Below, in pieces: positions 10,856 to 21,460 of a DNA stretch of 64,000 bases; the stretch's first letter is position 1, and every line of letters begins with the position of its first letter. The stretch is from positions 14,584,501 to 14,648,500 of the forward strand of contig JAEOAD010000024.1 in the NCBI GenBank assembly GCA_036365145.1, in the 5' to 3' direction. The notes below the pieces were generated by a model, which made no database searches, was not told the DNA's origin, and was given only the letters and a program-made list of their open reading frames with translations. The position numbers and the translations under genes are program-made. The stretch comes from Orientallactaga sibirica. Taxonomy: Eukaryota > Chordata > Mammalia > Rodentia > Dipodidae.

Positions 10856-11141
10856 GTAAGTGTGTGTGTGGTGGGCATGTGCATGTATGTGTGAGGGCAT
10901 AGATGTATGTGTACGTGTGTGTGTGTGTATGCGCACACGCACATGGAGGCCAAGGCATGACATCAGCTGTCTTTGTTTATTGCTCTGAACTTTACTCTTC
11001 ATAGAGTATAGTAGAGAAACAGGGTCTCGCACTGAACCGCTCATCATTAGGCTAACCAGTCAGCCCCAGGGATTCCGTGTCTCCACCTCCCCAGTGCTTG
11101 CATGCTAGACACATACTTCCATGCCCAGAATTTTAAAAAAT

Positions 11142-11176
<35 letters not shown>

Positions 11177-11432
11177 TTGGAAAGAGAGAGAGACAGATAG
11201 AATGGGTGTGCCAGGACCTCCAGCCATTGCAAACGAACTCCAGACGCAGGCACCACCTTGTGCATCTGGCTCAGTGGGTCCTGCTGAATCAAACCTGGGT
11301 CCTTAGGCTTCGCAGGCAAGCACCTTAACCGCTAAACCATCTCACCAGCCCCAGAAATTTTTTATATGTATTGGAGATCCAAATACAGGACTTCATGCCT
11401 TTTACTCACCGAGCCATCTATTCAACCCCCTC
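10856..11432 (-). mobile_element. B4 SINE interrupted by a type A SINE
   Basis: Reverse-oriented B4: CA/TG-rich 3' end (10860-10945), GGAGGCCAAGGCATGACATC, B1-like CAGGGTCTCGCACTGAACCG, CCAGTGCTTGCATGC, then the ID-like head after the nested SINE (GGACTTCATGCCTTTTACTC, CCGAGCCATC). Confidence 0.75.
11131..11352 (-). mobile_element. Type A SINE nested in B4
   Basis: Minus-strand copy with a (TTTA)n tail at 11139-11178 and an intact head (AACCGCTAAACCATCTCACC). CCCAGAATTT-like words flank it (11124-11133 and 11350-11360), consistent with a diverged target-site duplication. Confidence 0.9.
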
Positions 11433-11753
11433 TTCCATTACTTTGATTGGCACGCCATCGCTTTGACCAAAGACTCTTGGAAGGTTCATGGAGCTGTGTG
11501 CTTCCCCCATGTTTTTCTCCCTCTCTGACATCATCAGCCCAGCGTCTTTCCTATCACCTAAGATGAGGGACTCCCTTAGTATACCGTAAAAAACTCATCT
11601 CTCTTATCATGTAGACAGGGCAAGACTTGCTGATTCAGCAGGGAAGAGCACATGTCACTGGGTAGATATATAGCCTCGTGTTTAGAGACCTATTTCTATT
11701 GGGGGGGGGGTCAGTGACATTTCCAATAAGCTTGTTTCCTATGTGTTTGGATA
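11433..11753. other. Unique spacer with a G10 run
   Basis: Nothing gene-like. A G homopolymer of about 10 lies at 11701-11710. Confidence 0.4.
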
Positions 11754-12015
11754 ATAGTAGCTAGTGTTTACTTACCTGCTACTTTATTGTAGACAGTCTG
11801 AAGTGCATAACAGATACCATATCATGTAATACTCTCAACTGCCCTGAGTGAGAAACCCTTCTTGTCTGCATTTGAACACATGAAGAAAACCAATGGCTCA
11901 TGAGATTTAATACCCACCCACTCAGATAACATACTGAGTGCCAGAACTGAGTTTCAAACTCTAGGTGCCTCCAAAACTTACAGTGTGGCACATAGCCCTT
12001 GTCACTACTATTTGA
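11754..12015 (-). mobile_element. MIR SINE (ancient)
   Basis: Reverse-oriented MIR: TAGCTAGTGTTTACTTACC, CATGTAATACTCTCAACTGC, then a diverged region equivalent to the 'gaggaaactgaggc' segment and CAGAACTGAGTTTCAAACTC. Confidence 0.75.
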
Positions 12016-12189
12016 AGGACATATTATTATGGCTTTCCATGAAATAGGCAAGAATATTCTTTAATTTTTCATATGCTTTTAAGTTGGCATCATTCTAACT
12101 ATATTTTTTTCTGAGCTCAGTTCAACTCTCTCACATTCTCAACTTATGTTCTTTCATAAGTTAAAGTTTTCGTTAAATAAAGTATTTCA

Positions 12190-12355
12190 CTAGATGGGTG
12201 TAGTGGTACATGCCTATAAGACCAGGATTGGAGGATTTGAGTGGTAGAGACAGAAAGATCACGAGTTCAAGGCTAGTACTGGCTATGTAGTAAGTTTGAG
12301 GCCAGCCTGGAATACCAGGGACCCTACTGAAAAGAGAAAGGGAGAGAGGGAGAGA
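12190..12355 (+). mobile_element. Old B1 SINE
   Basis: GATGGGTGTAGTGGTACATG head, GATCACGAGTTCAAGGC and TTTGAGGCCAGCCTGGAATA. More diverged than the 13808 copy. Tail is purine-rich. Confidence 0.8.
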
Positions 12356-13370
12356 ACAATACAAAGAGAAAGAAAATATTTCATAAAGCAGCTCACACAG
12401 TAAATCTACACATGATGTAATATTCCTAGACTTTCATAGCTACCTTGCATTCAATCCATTGAAAATGCTCTTTTAACTGAAACAAAATTGCTTTGCTAAA
12501 AAAAAAAAAAAAATCACAGAAAAATCCAGGCAAATAGAACACACTGTTTCTCTTGAGGGTTACTGGTAGAAACCCCATGACAACGTGGAATTGCTACACT
12601 GCAGAGCTGTATGAGGGAAATTGTGCACTGTGGGGCTCAGAGGGCAGTTACCCTCACCCACCTGAGGCAGAAGCAGGGCAAAGCCACAGCTCCGCCACCA
12701 AGTCTGCAGATCTTCTGGCTTCTTGCTGAGCTCTTCGTGTGTTAATCATTCACCTCCAGGATTTCTTAAGGAGTATTTATTCCCGAAATAGAGATGGGGA
12801 AGTCAGTCTTTACCGCTGGGCAATAATTCCGTCTCCTGTAACTTTCCCATAGGAGTCAATCTGATCAATGTCACTGTTGTTGAAATTACACAAGTAAACC
12901 AACCAGGGTGGAATTTCCCCTTGGCTCCCTCCTTCTTCTGTGCATGTACTTTGTAACCTGAGGAGAAGTTTCCATGAAGTTACAGAGGGATGTACGGAAG
13001 ATCTCAAACATAAAAGCTGCCTTTAGATTTTGAAAACTAAAACTCTGCTGTGTTCAAGTCCAGCCCATCTAAGTAGATGCTTATTTTGGGAGGGAGGACA
13101 GTAAGGGTTTTAGCAAGGTTCTCTCCTTCACTGAGGATATTAAGTTGTCCAATCAGCTTCCATTTCCGTGTTGCCATGGCAATAGAGATACACAGAGAAC
13201 ATTACTCCAGATAGTTCCAGCCTGTGGCAAAGATGCTCATTCAGGATGGTGAAACACAACGGAAACAGAACCAGTGTGCTGAGGTCCCGGCATCTACGCT
13301 TGGTATATTCCTTAGAGCGTTTGAGGAAGTTGAATGTAGGATGTCCTCCACAGACCACCATGTAAAATAC
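12356..13370. other. Unique sequence
   Basis: About 1 kb with only an A-rich run near 12499-12514. No SINE. Small open stretches (13140-13361, 13224-13427, 13241-13594) overlap on both strands and resemble no known protein. Confidence 0.4.
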
Positions 13371-13374
13371 TTAA

Positions 13375-13610
13375 ACCTCATTGGCTGGTGGTGTTTTGGA
13401 TGCTTGGGGAGCCTTTGGGAGGTGTAATCTTGCTGGAGGAGGTATGTCACTGGAGGGTATGATAGTCCAGACTCAACTGATGCTCTCACATTTTCTCCTC
13501 CCTCCCTGTTGATGTTAAATGTGAAACTAATCCGTTGCCCCCACCACGCTTTTGTCATCAGGATGAAACTTCCCTTCCAAACCTTTCTTTCCATACACAG
13601 CTTCTGGTCA
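13375..13610 (+). mobile_element. MaLR-type solo LTR fragment (tentative)
   Basis: The TTGGATGCTTGGGGAGCC / TTTGGGAGGTGTAATC / GGAGGAGGTATGTCACTGG order resembles ORR1/MLT1-class ERVL-MaLR LTRs, but the left and right ends are eroded. LTR only, no internal genes. Confidence 0.4.
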
Positions 13611-13805
13611 GTTCATTGTCTGAGCAATGAGGAAGGAACTGCTACAGTGTTGGAAGTCAAAGGAAGGCTTAGAGGAAGAAATGATGTCTAGGTAGGGAGA
13701 CTAAGATTTCACAGAAAACCAGTCATTCCCTAAATAGCCTTAGCTAGAAAATGAAAGTGACAAGAGAGAGTCCAGGATTCTTGGGAATCCATCTATGCAA
13801 GATCC

Positions 13806-13970
13806 AGCCGGGTGTGGTGGTGCATGCCTTTAATTGCAGCCCTCAAGAGGCAGAGATAGGAGGATGGCCATGAGTTTGAGGCACCCTGAGACTACAGAGT
13901 GAATTCCAGGTCAGCCTGGGCTAGAGCAAGACCCTACCTTGAAAAACCAAAAATAAATAAATAAATAAAG
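13806..13970 (+). mobile_element. B1 SINE
   Basis: GCCGGGTGTGGTGGTGCATG head, one B1 unit to CCTACCTTGAAAAACC, tail AAATAAATAAATAAATAAA. Confidence 0.93.
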
Positions 13971-14124
13971 GGTCCAAATATCAGTCCCTGCCTAGGGTCT
14001 TGTGTAATTTTACCTTAGCCATAAAGAGAAGGTGAACATTTGGGGTGTAATGGATGTAGGGATTCTGAGGTTGTTTCTCATTTCCATGGAGATAGATGGT
14101 GCAAATGTTCACCAATTTCTCCTC

Positions 14125-14474
14125 TGCATGGAACCAAGTTGTGTGTGGGGATCAAATTTGAATGGTTTCTTAAGGCCACTCCTAGAAACTGGTGGCTTTA
14201 GCAATAGTAATTTCTGGTCACCTAATTGTGACGTCTGGAAGTCCAAACTAGAGCTATCAAAAGTTAGTGCAGTCTGAGGGCTATGAGGGAATAACCTCTT
14301 CAAGGCCTCTTTCCTCAGTGTGTAGATGGCCATCTTGTCCCTGGTTCTTCCTACCAGTTTCCCCCTAAGCATGTCCCGGTTTCTCCTTTTATAAAGATAC
14401 CAGTCCTATTGGAATACAGCCTCATTTTTACCTTGGTTAATATTTTGAAGACCCTATCTCTAAATAAGGTCACT
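14125..14474 (-). mobile_element. MLT1 solo LTR, right-hand part (split)
   Basis: On the minus strand it follows MLT1 order: AAGGTCTTCAAAATATTAACC-type region, CCAATAGGACTGGTATC, TTATAAAAGGAG, GATGGCCATCTACACAC, GGACTTCCAGACG and TAAAGCCACCAG. The start of the LTR continues at 14857-14935 after an inserted transposon. ERVL-MaLR solo LTR, non-coding. Confidence 0.8.
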
Positions 14475-14856
14475 GTGGCAGACAGCTTCAGGTTCGCTGA
14501 GATGAACTTCCAGACCGGGCACAGTTATGGAGGAAGGGATATTATTTATTGAAGCTCACAGATCCAGGGGAAGTTCCATAATGGCAGAAGAAGCGACCTG
14601 CTCTTCACAAGGCCAAGCAGAAAGAGAAAAGCCAACTAGCCACCACAGCACACAGAGCAAAACTACAGCCAAAAGGTCACACAGCACACTTCAGGAACTC
14701 CTGCTAGGCACATTTGCATATCTTTACAATGGAATCTCAAACCCACACCTTAAGACCAGCTCCCAGTGACATTGCCTCTAGCAAGGTGATTGAAGATGCA
14801 AACTGTAACTAATAAAACACTGAATATATTGGGGGAGATATATTCAAACTACCACA
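14475..14856 (+). mobile_element. URR1-like hAT DNA transposon inserted in MLT1
   Basis: Shares GATGAACTTCCAGACC, GCTCACAGATCCAGG, GTTCCATAATGGCAGAAG and the ending CTGAATATATTGGGGGAGAT ... TTCAAACTACCACA with the copy at 22170-22500. Flanking GGTCACTG / CAGTCACA suggests a decayed 8-bp duplication, as hAT elements make. No transposase frame. Confidence 0.65.
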
Positions 14857-14935
14857 GTCACATTTTAAGATATTGATGACTAAAGCTTGAACTTATAACT
14901 TTGGAAAGAGGATACAATTCAATCTGCAATAGAAT
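14857..14935 (-). mobile_element. MLT1 solo LTR, 5' end (split)
   Basis: GTCACATTTTAAGATATTGA, GAACTTATAACTTTGG and ATACAATTCAATCTGCAATA continue the minus-strand MLT1 in the correct order after the DNA transposon, so the insertion postdates the LTR. Confidence 0.7.
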
Positions 14936-15933
14936 TAGAGACCACTCGGAGAAGGAGGTAAGGTGAGTCTGTGATGGGTCCAGGCTTCTGGGTGTGGGCA
15001 TGCACCTCACTTGGCATGTAGTCATGACATTCAGGTTTGATGGGCAATCAACCACTACACTATCAAATGAACAAATAAACAGAAATAGACACAGAAGGTG
15101 CCTGACTCTGCAGACTGTAGCTGACAATACTGAAAATCTCTTCCAGCTGAGAGATGTGCCAAACCTTCCTGTATATGTTTCTGGGTCTTCATATCCCAAG
15201 CCTCTAGTCCCATTGGCATGGGGGGTCTGCATCTTTCCACACTCCAGAGCAATGGTAAGTGGGCATCCATTGCAATGAAAAGAACATTATAGATTTATAT
15301 TTGAGCAGGGAGCTCTGGATTCCTTTCCCTCTTTAATGTTCTTCAGAGAGTTTTCTCGCTGTAACAAGTGAACTTCATATTACTTGTGCTCATCTTCTGA
15401 GAAATGATAAGATAAGCTGAGTTCCTTCTTTTATTAGAATGTTTTGCCTTCACATTTCACCTAGCTGGCATGTAAGAAAAAATGAATTTTTAATATCACT
15501 CTGATGAACTGATGTGGGGCTCAAGGAGAAAGGCAGAATCCAGGAAATACCTTTATTGAAAACTTATTCAGGTGCAGGTTTACCTGCAATGATTTCCAAT
15601 GGTCAAGGATGCATGTTTTGCTTAATAATATGTGAATGCATTAAAGAAAAGAGATAAGAAAGACCTCTGAGGTCAAGTTGGTGGTAAATGTTGCTTTGTT
15701 ATCTGTGCTGATAACATGCTTGGTACTTATTGCAGTATGGACTAAGATGGGATGAGTAAGTCAGAAAATGGTCACACAGGTGAAGGGTTACATTTGGTGT
15801 GCACACCATGGACCCACACACCACATACATGTAGGAGAGAGGGAGACATCAGGAGTGCGGGAAGAAGGGAGGGAGGGAAAGAGAGGAGAACACGCATGTA
15901 TCTTGTTCATATTTTTATCAATTTAATTGAAAA
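14936..15933. other. Unique sequence
   Basis: About 1 kb, no recognised repeat. Open stretches of 94 and 124 codons on opposite strands (14994-15278, 14858-15232) overlap the same DNA and neither resembles a known protein. Confidence 0.4.
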
Positions 15934-16157
15934 GAACTTAGTATTGAAGGTCATATGATTCACAAAGAAACCACATGTACATTAGCAATCCAGGAGATGA
16001 GAAATAAGAAATACTTTCAGGCATATTGAGACATCGAACTTAGTATTGAAGGTCATATGATTCACAAAGAAACCACATGTACATGTAGAGAGAGAGAGAG
16101 AGGAGCAATCCAGGAGATGAGAAATAAGAAATACTTTCAGGCATATATTGTGACATC
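15934..16157 (+). repeat. Tandem duplication, two units of about 102 bp
   Basis: GAACTTAGTATTGAAGGTCA begins at 15934 and again at 16036. CAGGAGATGAGAAATAAGAA and ATACTTTCAGGCATAT are repeated in both. Unit 2 carries an extra GT(AG)n insertion at about 16084-16102. The high identity implies a fairly recent event. Confidence 0.95.
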
Positions 16158-16185
16158 CCTGGCCTGCTCTTTAAAAGCACAGCGT

Positions 16186-16351
16186 GGGGCTAGAGAGATA
16201 GCTTAGCAGTTAAGGCATTTGCGTGCAAAGCCAAAGGATATTGGTTCGATTCTCCAGGACCCACATAAGCCAGATGCACAAAGGGCACATGCGTCTGGAG
16301 TTCATTTGCAGTGGCTGAAGGCCCTGGTGCACCCATTCTCTCCTTTCTAAA
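16186..16351 (+). mobile_element. Type A SINE, 3'-truncated
   Basis: GGGGCTAGAGAGATAGCTTA head, B box GGTTCGATTCT, body to CCCATTCTCTCC. The CT tract and A tail are missing; unrelated sequence starts at TTTCTAAAAGGG. Confidence 0.88.
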
Positions 16352-16458
16352 AGGGCCAGGTAGGAAATGTTTTTGGATTAGCATCCATATGGACTCTGTT
16401 GTATGTTCATCTTGTTGTTCTGTTTTTACAATATCTGAAAAGTATTAAAATCTTTTTC

Positions 16459-16700
16459 TGGCTGGAGAGATAGCTTAGCGGTTAAGGTGTTTGCCTACAA
16501 AGCCAAAGGATCCCGGTTCGACTCTCCAGGAACCACATTAGCCAGATGCACAAGGGGGTACATGCACCTGGAGTTTGGTTGCAGTGGCTGGAGGCCCTGG
16601 TGCGACCTTTCTCTCCCTCCCTGTCCGCCTCTCTGCCTCTTTCTCTCTCAAGTAAATAAGTAAATAAAATATATTTTAAAAATTAAAAAAATAAAAACAC
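16459..16700 (+). mobile_element. Type A SINE
   Basis: GGCTGGAGAGATAGCTTAGC head with A box, B-box-like GGTTCGACTCT, CT-rich tract 16609-16652 and a tail of AAATAAGTAAATAAAA. Confidence 0.92.
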
Positions 16701-17504
16701 AATATTATAATTAAGTCAACAAAACCTAGGAGGATTTCTGTTTATTTTCACTCCAAGACCTGACCTACCTACAGTTAGGAAAGATAGGAGATTTCTTAGT
16801 AATGAAAACACATGCTCAGGTGCCTGAATCTCCCAGATTCTGAGCGCCCCCACCCATCCCATGATATCCGCTTTGTTGGATCAAGGGTCCTATTTAGACA
16901 TCCATGACTTCCTAGTGACAGATAGGAAATCTTACCACTTACACGAGATTCATTCCTGGCAAAGTGAACGCATGTATGTATGTCCCCAGTGAAAACCATA
17001 TCAGAACACACAGTAAACTCACCTTCCCATGACAGACAGATGCACATGAATAGCCATGGACATATTGCTACTTCAATATGTTGGGGTTCCTTTCTAGTAA
17101 AAAAAAAAGTCCTCATGTTGTTGCTGACCTAGACAATATCCATTTGCTGTTTTGCTCCATGAATCTTGGGTATTAAGGCCAGCTAGTTGCCTTAGGAAAA
17201 ATCGTTGGGATTTGGATGGTAAGGCCTACAAAGCAAGTACCGATGACTATAGGACTCAATGGACCAGGTACTTGGGTCTGTATAACTTTCATTGTCCATC
17301 ATCTGAGCATGCATGGCTGACAGCAAGTTGCAGAAGACAAAATCCAGCACTCTTGTTTGACAACAGCCAGACCAAATTCTTTTCTTTCACCAGTCCATCC
17401 CACTGCTAAAGAAGCTTATTTTGAATCTAACTTTGCCACATTGCATAAGAAAGACCCAGATGCAGGGCTCATACTTCAGGATTTTTGTTTGTTCATTTGT
17501 TTGG
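16701..17504. other. Unique sequence
   Basis: No recognised repeat until the B1 tail. Opposing small open stretches (16796-17116 minus, 17152-17409 plus) show no family resemblance. Confidence 0.4.
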
Positions 17505-17653
17505 TTTTGTTTTTTCAAGGTACAGTCTCACTCTAGCTTCGGCTGACCTGGAATTCACTATGTCGTCTCAAGCTGGCCTTGAACACATAGCAATCCTCCT
17601 ACCTCTGCCTCCTGAGTGCTGGCATTAAAGGTGTGTCCCACCATGCTCAGCTA
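17505..17653 (-). mobile_element. B1 SINE
   Basis: Reverse-complement B1: TTTTTTCAAGGTACAGTCTC tail side, GGCTGACCTGGAATTCACTA, GAGTGCTGGCATTAAAGGTG and CACCATGCTCAGCTA. Confidence 0.92.
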
Positions 17654-17654
17654 G

Positions 17655-17985
17655 TTGTTTGTTTTAATACAGTTGTTAAAACAAATATTTCTCTGTTTTA
17701 GACAAAACATATTGCCACTTATTTTCATCTTCTGAAGCCAACTTTTATAACTATGAAGATATTATTACTGTTATGTTTCTTTCTAATAATAATTTAACAA
17801 TTTTATGTTTAAAATATTTATACCTGTTCCAAGAATATGAATTGATTGTATAAAAGAGATACATTTTTCTAAATTTCTTATCAACAGGGTAAAAATATTT
17901 TGATGCTTAGCCAATACTCTGAGTATCAAAGGCTTTTTTCTATCTAATCTTAATTTCTTTAGAATTGCTGATAAGATGTGTGAAT
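17655..17985. other. AT-rich unique spacer
   Basis: Very AT-rich; no gene or repeat family recognised. Confidence 0.4.
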
Positions 17986-17987
17986 GA

Positions 17988-18155
17988 GCAGGTTGTGGTG
18001 GGGCATGCCTTTAATCCCAGTACTCGGGAGGCAGAGGAAGGAGGATCACCATGAGTATGAGACCACCCTGAGAATACAGAGTGAATTCCAGGTCAGCCTG
18101 CACTAGAGTGAGACCTTACCTTGAAAAACCAAAAAAATAAAAATAGAAAAATAAA
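17988..18155 (+). mobile_element. B1 SINE
   Basis: GAGCAGGTTGTGGTGGGGCA head through CCTTACCTTGAAAAACC and an A-rich tail with AAATAAA words. Confidence 0.92.
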
Positions 18156-18182
18156 GATGTATGATATAAGAAAGCACTGAAG

Positions 18183-18340
18183 GGCTGGAGGGATAGCTTA
18201 ATGGTGAAAGGCACTTAGAAGCCTGAGTTTGATTCCCCAGAATCCATGTAAAGGCAGACATAAAGTGGCACATGTATCTGTAATCTCAATGCACCTACAA
18301 CAATGGAAAGTAGAGCTTGGAGAATCTGGGAGCTCTCAAA
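18183..18340 (+). mobile_element. Type A/B4-like SINE
   Basis: GGGCTGGAGGGATAGCTTAA head and a B-box region, then a body with GTGGCACATGTATCTGTAAT that is not canonical type A. The element may be a B4-like chimera continuing after the microsatellite at 18430-18545 (CTCTGGCCTCCACTC is a B4 3' word). Confidence 0.65.
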
Positions 18341-18348
18341 CAGCAGCA

Positions 18349-18428
18349 GCAAAAATAAAATATAGAATAAAATAAAATAAAATAAAATAAAATAAAATAA
18401 AATAAAATAAAATAAAATAAAATAAAAT
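18349..18428 (+). repeat. (AAAAT)n microsatellite
   Basis: About 13 uninterrupted AAAAT units from 18364, inside or at the tail of the SINE to its left. Open frames across it encode Phe-Ile-Leu-Tyr repeats and are artefacts. Confidence 0.95.
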
Positions 18429-18573
18429 GCAAGGAAAACTGTCTCAAGAACAATGGTGGAAGGAGGGAGAAACATCCAGAGGTTGTTCTCTGGCCTCCAC
18501 TCATGTGCTGTGGAATGTGCACTCCCAGACCCACACACAAATCTGCATAAATACTTTTTAAAAATTAAACAAA

Positions 18574-18826
18574 GGGCTGGAGGGATGGCTTGGGGGTTAA
18601 GGCCTGAAAAACCAAAGGACCCAGGTTTGATTCCCCAGGACCCACGTTAGCCAGATGCATCAAGGGGCTCACACACCTGGAGTTTGTTTGCAGTGGCTAG
18701 AGACCATGGCATACCCATTCTCTCTGTCTCTCTGTCTCTGTCTGTCTCTCTCTCTCTCCCTCTTGTCTCTCTCCCTCTTTCTTTGTCAAATAAATTAATT
18801 AAAATTAAATTAAAATTAAAAAGAAA
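18574..18826 (+). mobile_element. Type A SINE
   Basis: GGGCTGGAGGGATGGCTTGG head, shortened A/B-box region, GTTTGATTCCCCAGGACCC, long CT/GT tract 18717-18785, tail AAATTAATTAAAATTAAA. Confidence 0.9.
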
Positions 18827-18829
18827 GGA

Positions 18830-19445
18830 ATGAGGTATATACAAACTATGTCCTATATTCCATGAAAAATAGTGAGTAGAGCTTGCAATGTGCTAAATTG
18901 TGGTTCCTGGGGCAGGAAGTTTGGAATGTATTTTTGTAGCACAACATGGTTCTCCATCTTGCCTCCTTTCACGTGTTCTGGGGAGGGTCAGAGCTGTGGT
19001 TGATTATTCATGGAGGAAGCTGGCCCTTGCCTAGTGCACATAGATCTTCTCATGCACATTTCTTCTGTCTAATAGAAGAGAACCTCATATCAGAGGGGGT
19101 CATACTATTTATAAGGAAACTGTATATTATATTTCCCCAAAGAGTATTTATGATAACAAATCTTACTCCAGATCTGGGCCCATAGCCCTAAAGATGGATA
19201 AAAGACAGCCAATTTTGGCATCAGTTGTGATGAGCTGTAAATGTTGGACAAAAGTAAAATTTCCAAAGTAGTAACTTTTTAACAATATACAATTTAAAAA
19301 AAAAAAAGTTTCCCCAAGGAAAAATGTAAGGATTAGCAAAAGTAATGTGCTCCTTTGAATGTCTTTTTAACCAGGCATTTCTACTTAAGCAGAACATTGA
19401 TAACCCAGAACAGTGAAATAGCAAAGGCAGACTTGGCAGATTATA
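18830..19445. other. Unique sequence
   Basis: No repeat family recognised. Contains an A11 run near 19296-19306. Confidence 0.4.
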
Positions 19446-19449
19446 TTTT

Positions 19450-19597
19450 TTGAGAAAACATCTCACTCTGTAGTCTAGGATGGCCTGGAACTCACTATGT
19501 AGCCCAGGCTGGATTTAAACTTGTGGCACCCCTACTGTTTTAGTCTCTGAGTGCTGGGATTATAGCATTATAATACCATACCTGGCTATAGCACAAA
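19450..19597 (-). mobile_element. Old B1 SINE
   Basis: Reverse-complement B1: GGCCTGGAACTCACTATGTA, GCCCAGGCTGGATTTAAAC, GAGTGCTGGGATTATAGC and ACCATACCTGGC. Diverged and with short insertions. Confidence 0.85.
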
Positions 19598-19654
19598 AAT
19601 CCCAGTACACAGATCTCTTCATATCGGCATCAAATGCTTATTACATGTATTCAT

Positions 19655-20225
19655 CAGGGGTCAATAGAGGAACAGAACCAATAGACTGAATTAGTACTCA
19701 AAAGGGGATTTGTTAAATTTGTTTAGGGCAGTCTAGGCTTGAGAGTCAAGGAACATAGTAGCTGCCTAGTGCATGAGGCTGGACGCCTCAGCAGTCCCAA
19801 TCCAGCTCTGAAGATCTTCAGACTTCCTAAGGAGCAGCTGGGCTTCAGTTCAAGGCTATGAAATTTGGTTCCAATGCTGACAAAGGAGAGACTAACAGGT
19901 CAATGCACTTACATAGAGTGAAGGGTGGGAGGCGGCTGGCTACAAAGCACTCTCAACTTTGAGTAGCACAGGCATCCAGGTAAATAGGGACTATATTCTT
20001 TCAGCACTCCCTTATTTATAGCCCACCATCAGGAGACCTGTCCCTTCTGGAAGAAGGGCTCACTCTGGTGGAAGGGCCTCCTCCTTCAGCCAATCTTTCC
20101 TGGAAACAAGTGCATAGGCCCACCCAAGAGGAATGGCTGTGGATTCCTAATCTGAGCAAGTTGACAAAAGAACTTAATCATCACATTCTGTAATTATAAT
20201 CACTGCATCTAGTTCCTCAAAGGAC
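19655..20225 (+). mobile_element. Ancient mammalian interspersed repeat, class unassigned
   Basis: It begins GGGTCAATAGAGGAACAGAA CC and ends in a region with AAGTTGACAAAAGAAC and TAATCATCACA. The AGAGGAACAGAACCAATAG start is the hallmark of a widespread mammalian element that I recognise but cannot assign. A related fragment lies in the other orientation at 48127-48330. Confidence 0.5.
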
Positions 20226-20285
20226 CAACTCAGTGATTAAAGAAGTCAGAACAACCTTATGCTTAAAAAAAAACTGGGAACATGG

Positions 20286-20472
20286 GGGCTGGAGGGATGG
20301 CTTAACAATTAAGGTGCTTGCCTGCAAAGCCAAAGGACCCATGTTTGATTCCCAGGACCTACTAAGCCAGATGCCCAAGGTGGCACATGCATCTGGAGTT
20401 CGTTTGCAGGGACTGGAGGCCCTGGCATGCCATTTTCTCTGTGTGTCTCTCTGTCTGTGTCTCAAATATATA
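20286..20472 (+). mobile_element. Type A SINE, tail truncated
   Basis: GGCTGGAGGGATGGCTTAAC head to TCTGTGTGTCTCTCTGTC and CTCAAATATATATG. A B1 copy begins 10 bp further on, so the A tail was probably the landing site. Confidence 0.92.
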
Positions 20473-20482
20473 TGAAGATGGA

Positions 20483-20640
20483 GCCGGGCATGGTGGTGCA
20501 TGCCTTTAATCCCAGCACTTTGGAGGCAGAGGTAGGAGGATTGCCATGAGTTCGAGGCCACCCTGAGAATACAGAGTGGATTCCAGGTCAGCCTGGGCTA
20601 GAGCAAGACCCTACTTTGAAAGACAAAAACAAAAAGAAAA
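20483..20640 (+). mobile_element. B1 SINE
   Basis: GCCGGGCATGGTGGTGCATG head, complete unit, end CCTACTTTGAAAGAC and a CAAAAA-rich tail. Confidence 0.94.
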
Positions 20641-20659
20641 CAAAAACAATTGGGAAGAT

Positions 20660-20892
20660 GGGTTGGAGAGATGGTTCAGTGGTTAAAGCACTTACCTGAA
20701 AAGCCCAATGACCCAGGTTTGCCCCGTACCCATGGAAAACCAGATGCATAAAGTGGCACATGCATCTGGAGTTCGTTAGCATGGTCTGGAGGTCCTGGCG
20801 CACACTTTCTTTCTACCTGTCTCTCTTCTCTTTCTTCCCCTCTCTCTCTGTCTGTCTTTGCTTGAAAATAAATAAAAATATTTTTCTTAAAT
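20660..20892 (+). mobile_element. Type A SINE
   Basis: GGGTTGGAGAGATGGTTCAG head, diverged B-box region, AGTTCGTTAGCATGGTCTGG, CT tract and AAATAAATAAAAATATTT tail. Confidence 0.9.
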
Positions 20893-20903
20893 ACTTGAAT
20901 TTA

Positions 20904-21127
20904 GGGCTGAATAGATTGTTCAATAATTAAGGTGCTTGCCTGCAAAGCCTACAAACCCAAGTTCAATTTCCCGGAACCCACGTAAAGCCAGATGCACAAA
21001 GTGGAACATGTACCTCGAGTCTGTTTGTAGCAGCTGGAGGCCCTGGGCACCCATTCTCTTTGTCTGTCTCTCTTCTATTTCTCTCTGCTTGCAAATAAAT
21101 AAATTAATAATTAATAAATAGTTTTTA
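20904..21127 (+). mobile_element. Type A SINE
   Basis: GGGCTGAATAGATTGTTCAA (diverged A box), GCTTGCCTGCAAAGCC, CT tract, tail AAATAAATAAATTAATAATT. Third SINE of a 0.85-kb head-to-tail cluster. Confidence 0.88.
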
Positions 21128-21139
21128 AAAGTTGAATTT

Positions 21140-21460
21140 AGAGACTAGGGAGATATCTTGGTACTTGAAATCATGAGGACTTGAGTTCAGTCCCTAGACC
21201 TGACATTGGAAAAAGCCTGCCTGCCTGCTTTTGTAATCCCGGTGCTTGAAAAGTGGAGACAGGTGGATCCCTAGATTGGCTGGCCAATTTAGCCAACTTT
21301 GTGGATTCCAGCCCTAAGAGAAACTTTGTCTCAAAACAACAACAACAAACAACGACAGCAACAACATGGTAGAAAATGCCTAAGGAGCAATACCCAAGGT
21401 TGTTCTCTGGAACATACACACACACACACATGAACCACATGTATGCAAACACACAACCTT
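21140..21460 (+). mobile_element. B4 SINE
   Basis: ID-like head (AGACTAGGGAGATATCTTGG, GAGGACTTGAGTTCAGTCCC), B1-like centre (TTGTAATCCCGGTGCTTG, GGCTGGCCAATTTAGCC), CAA-rich linker, then GGTTGTTCTCTGG and a (CA)n end: the complete B4 order. Confidence 0.85.
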
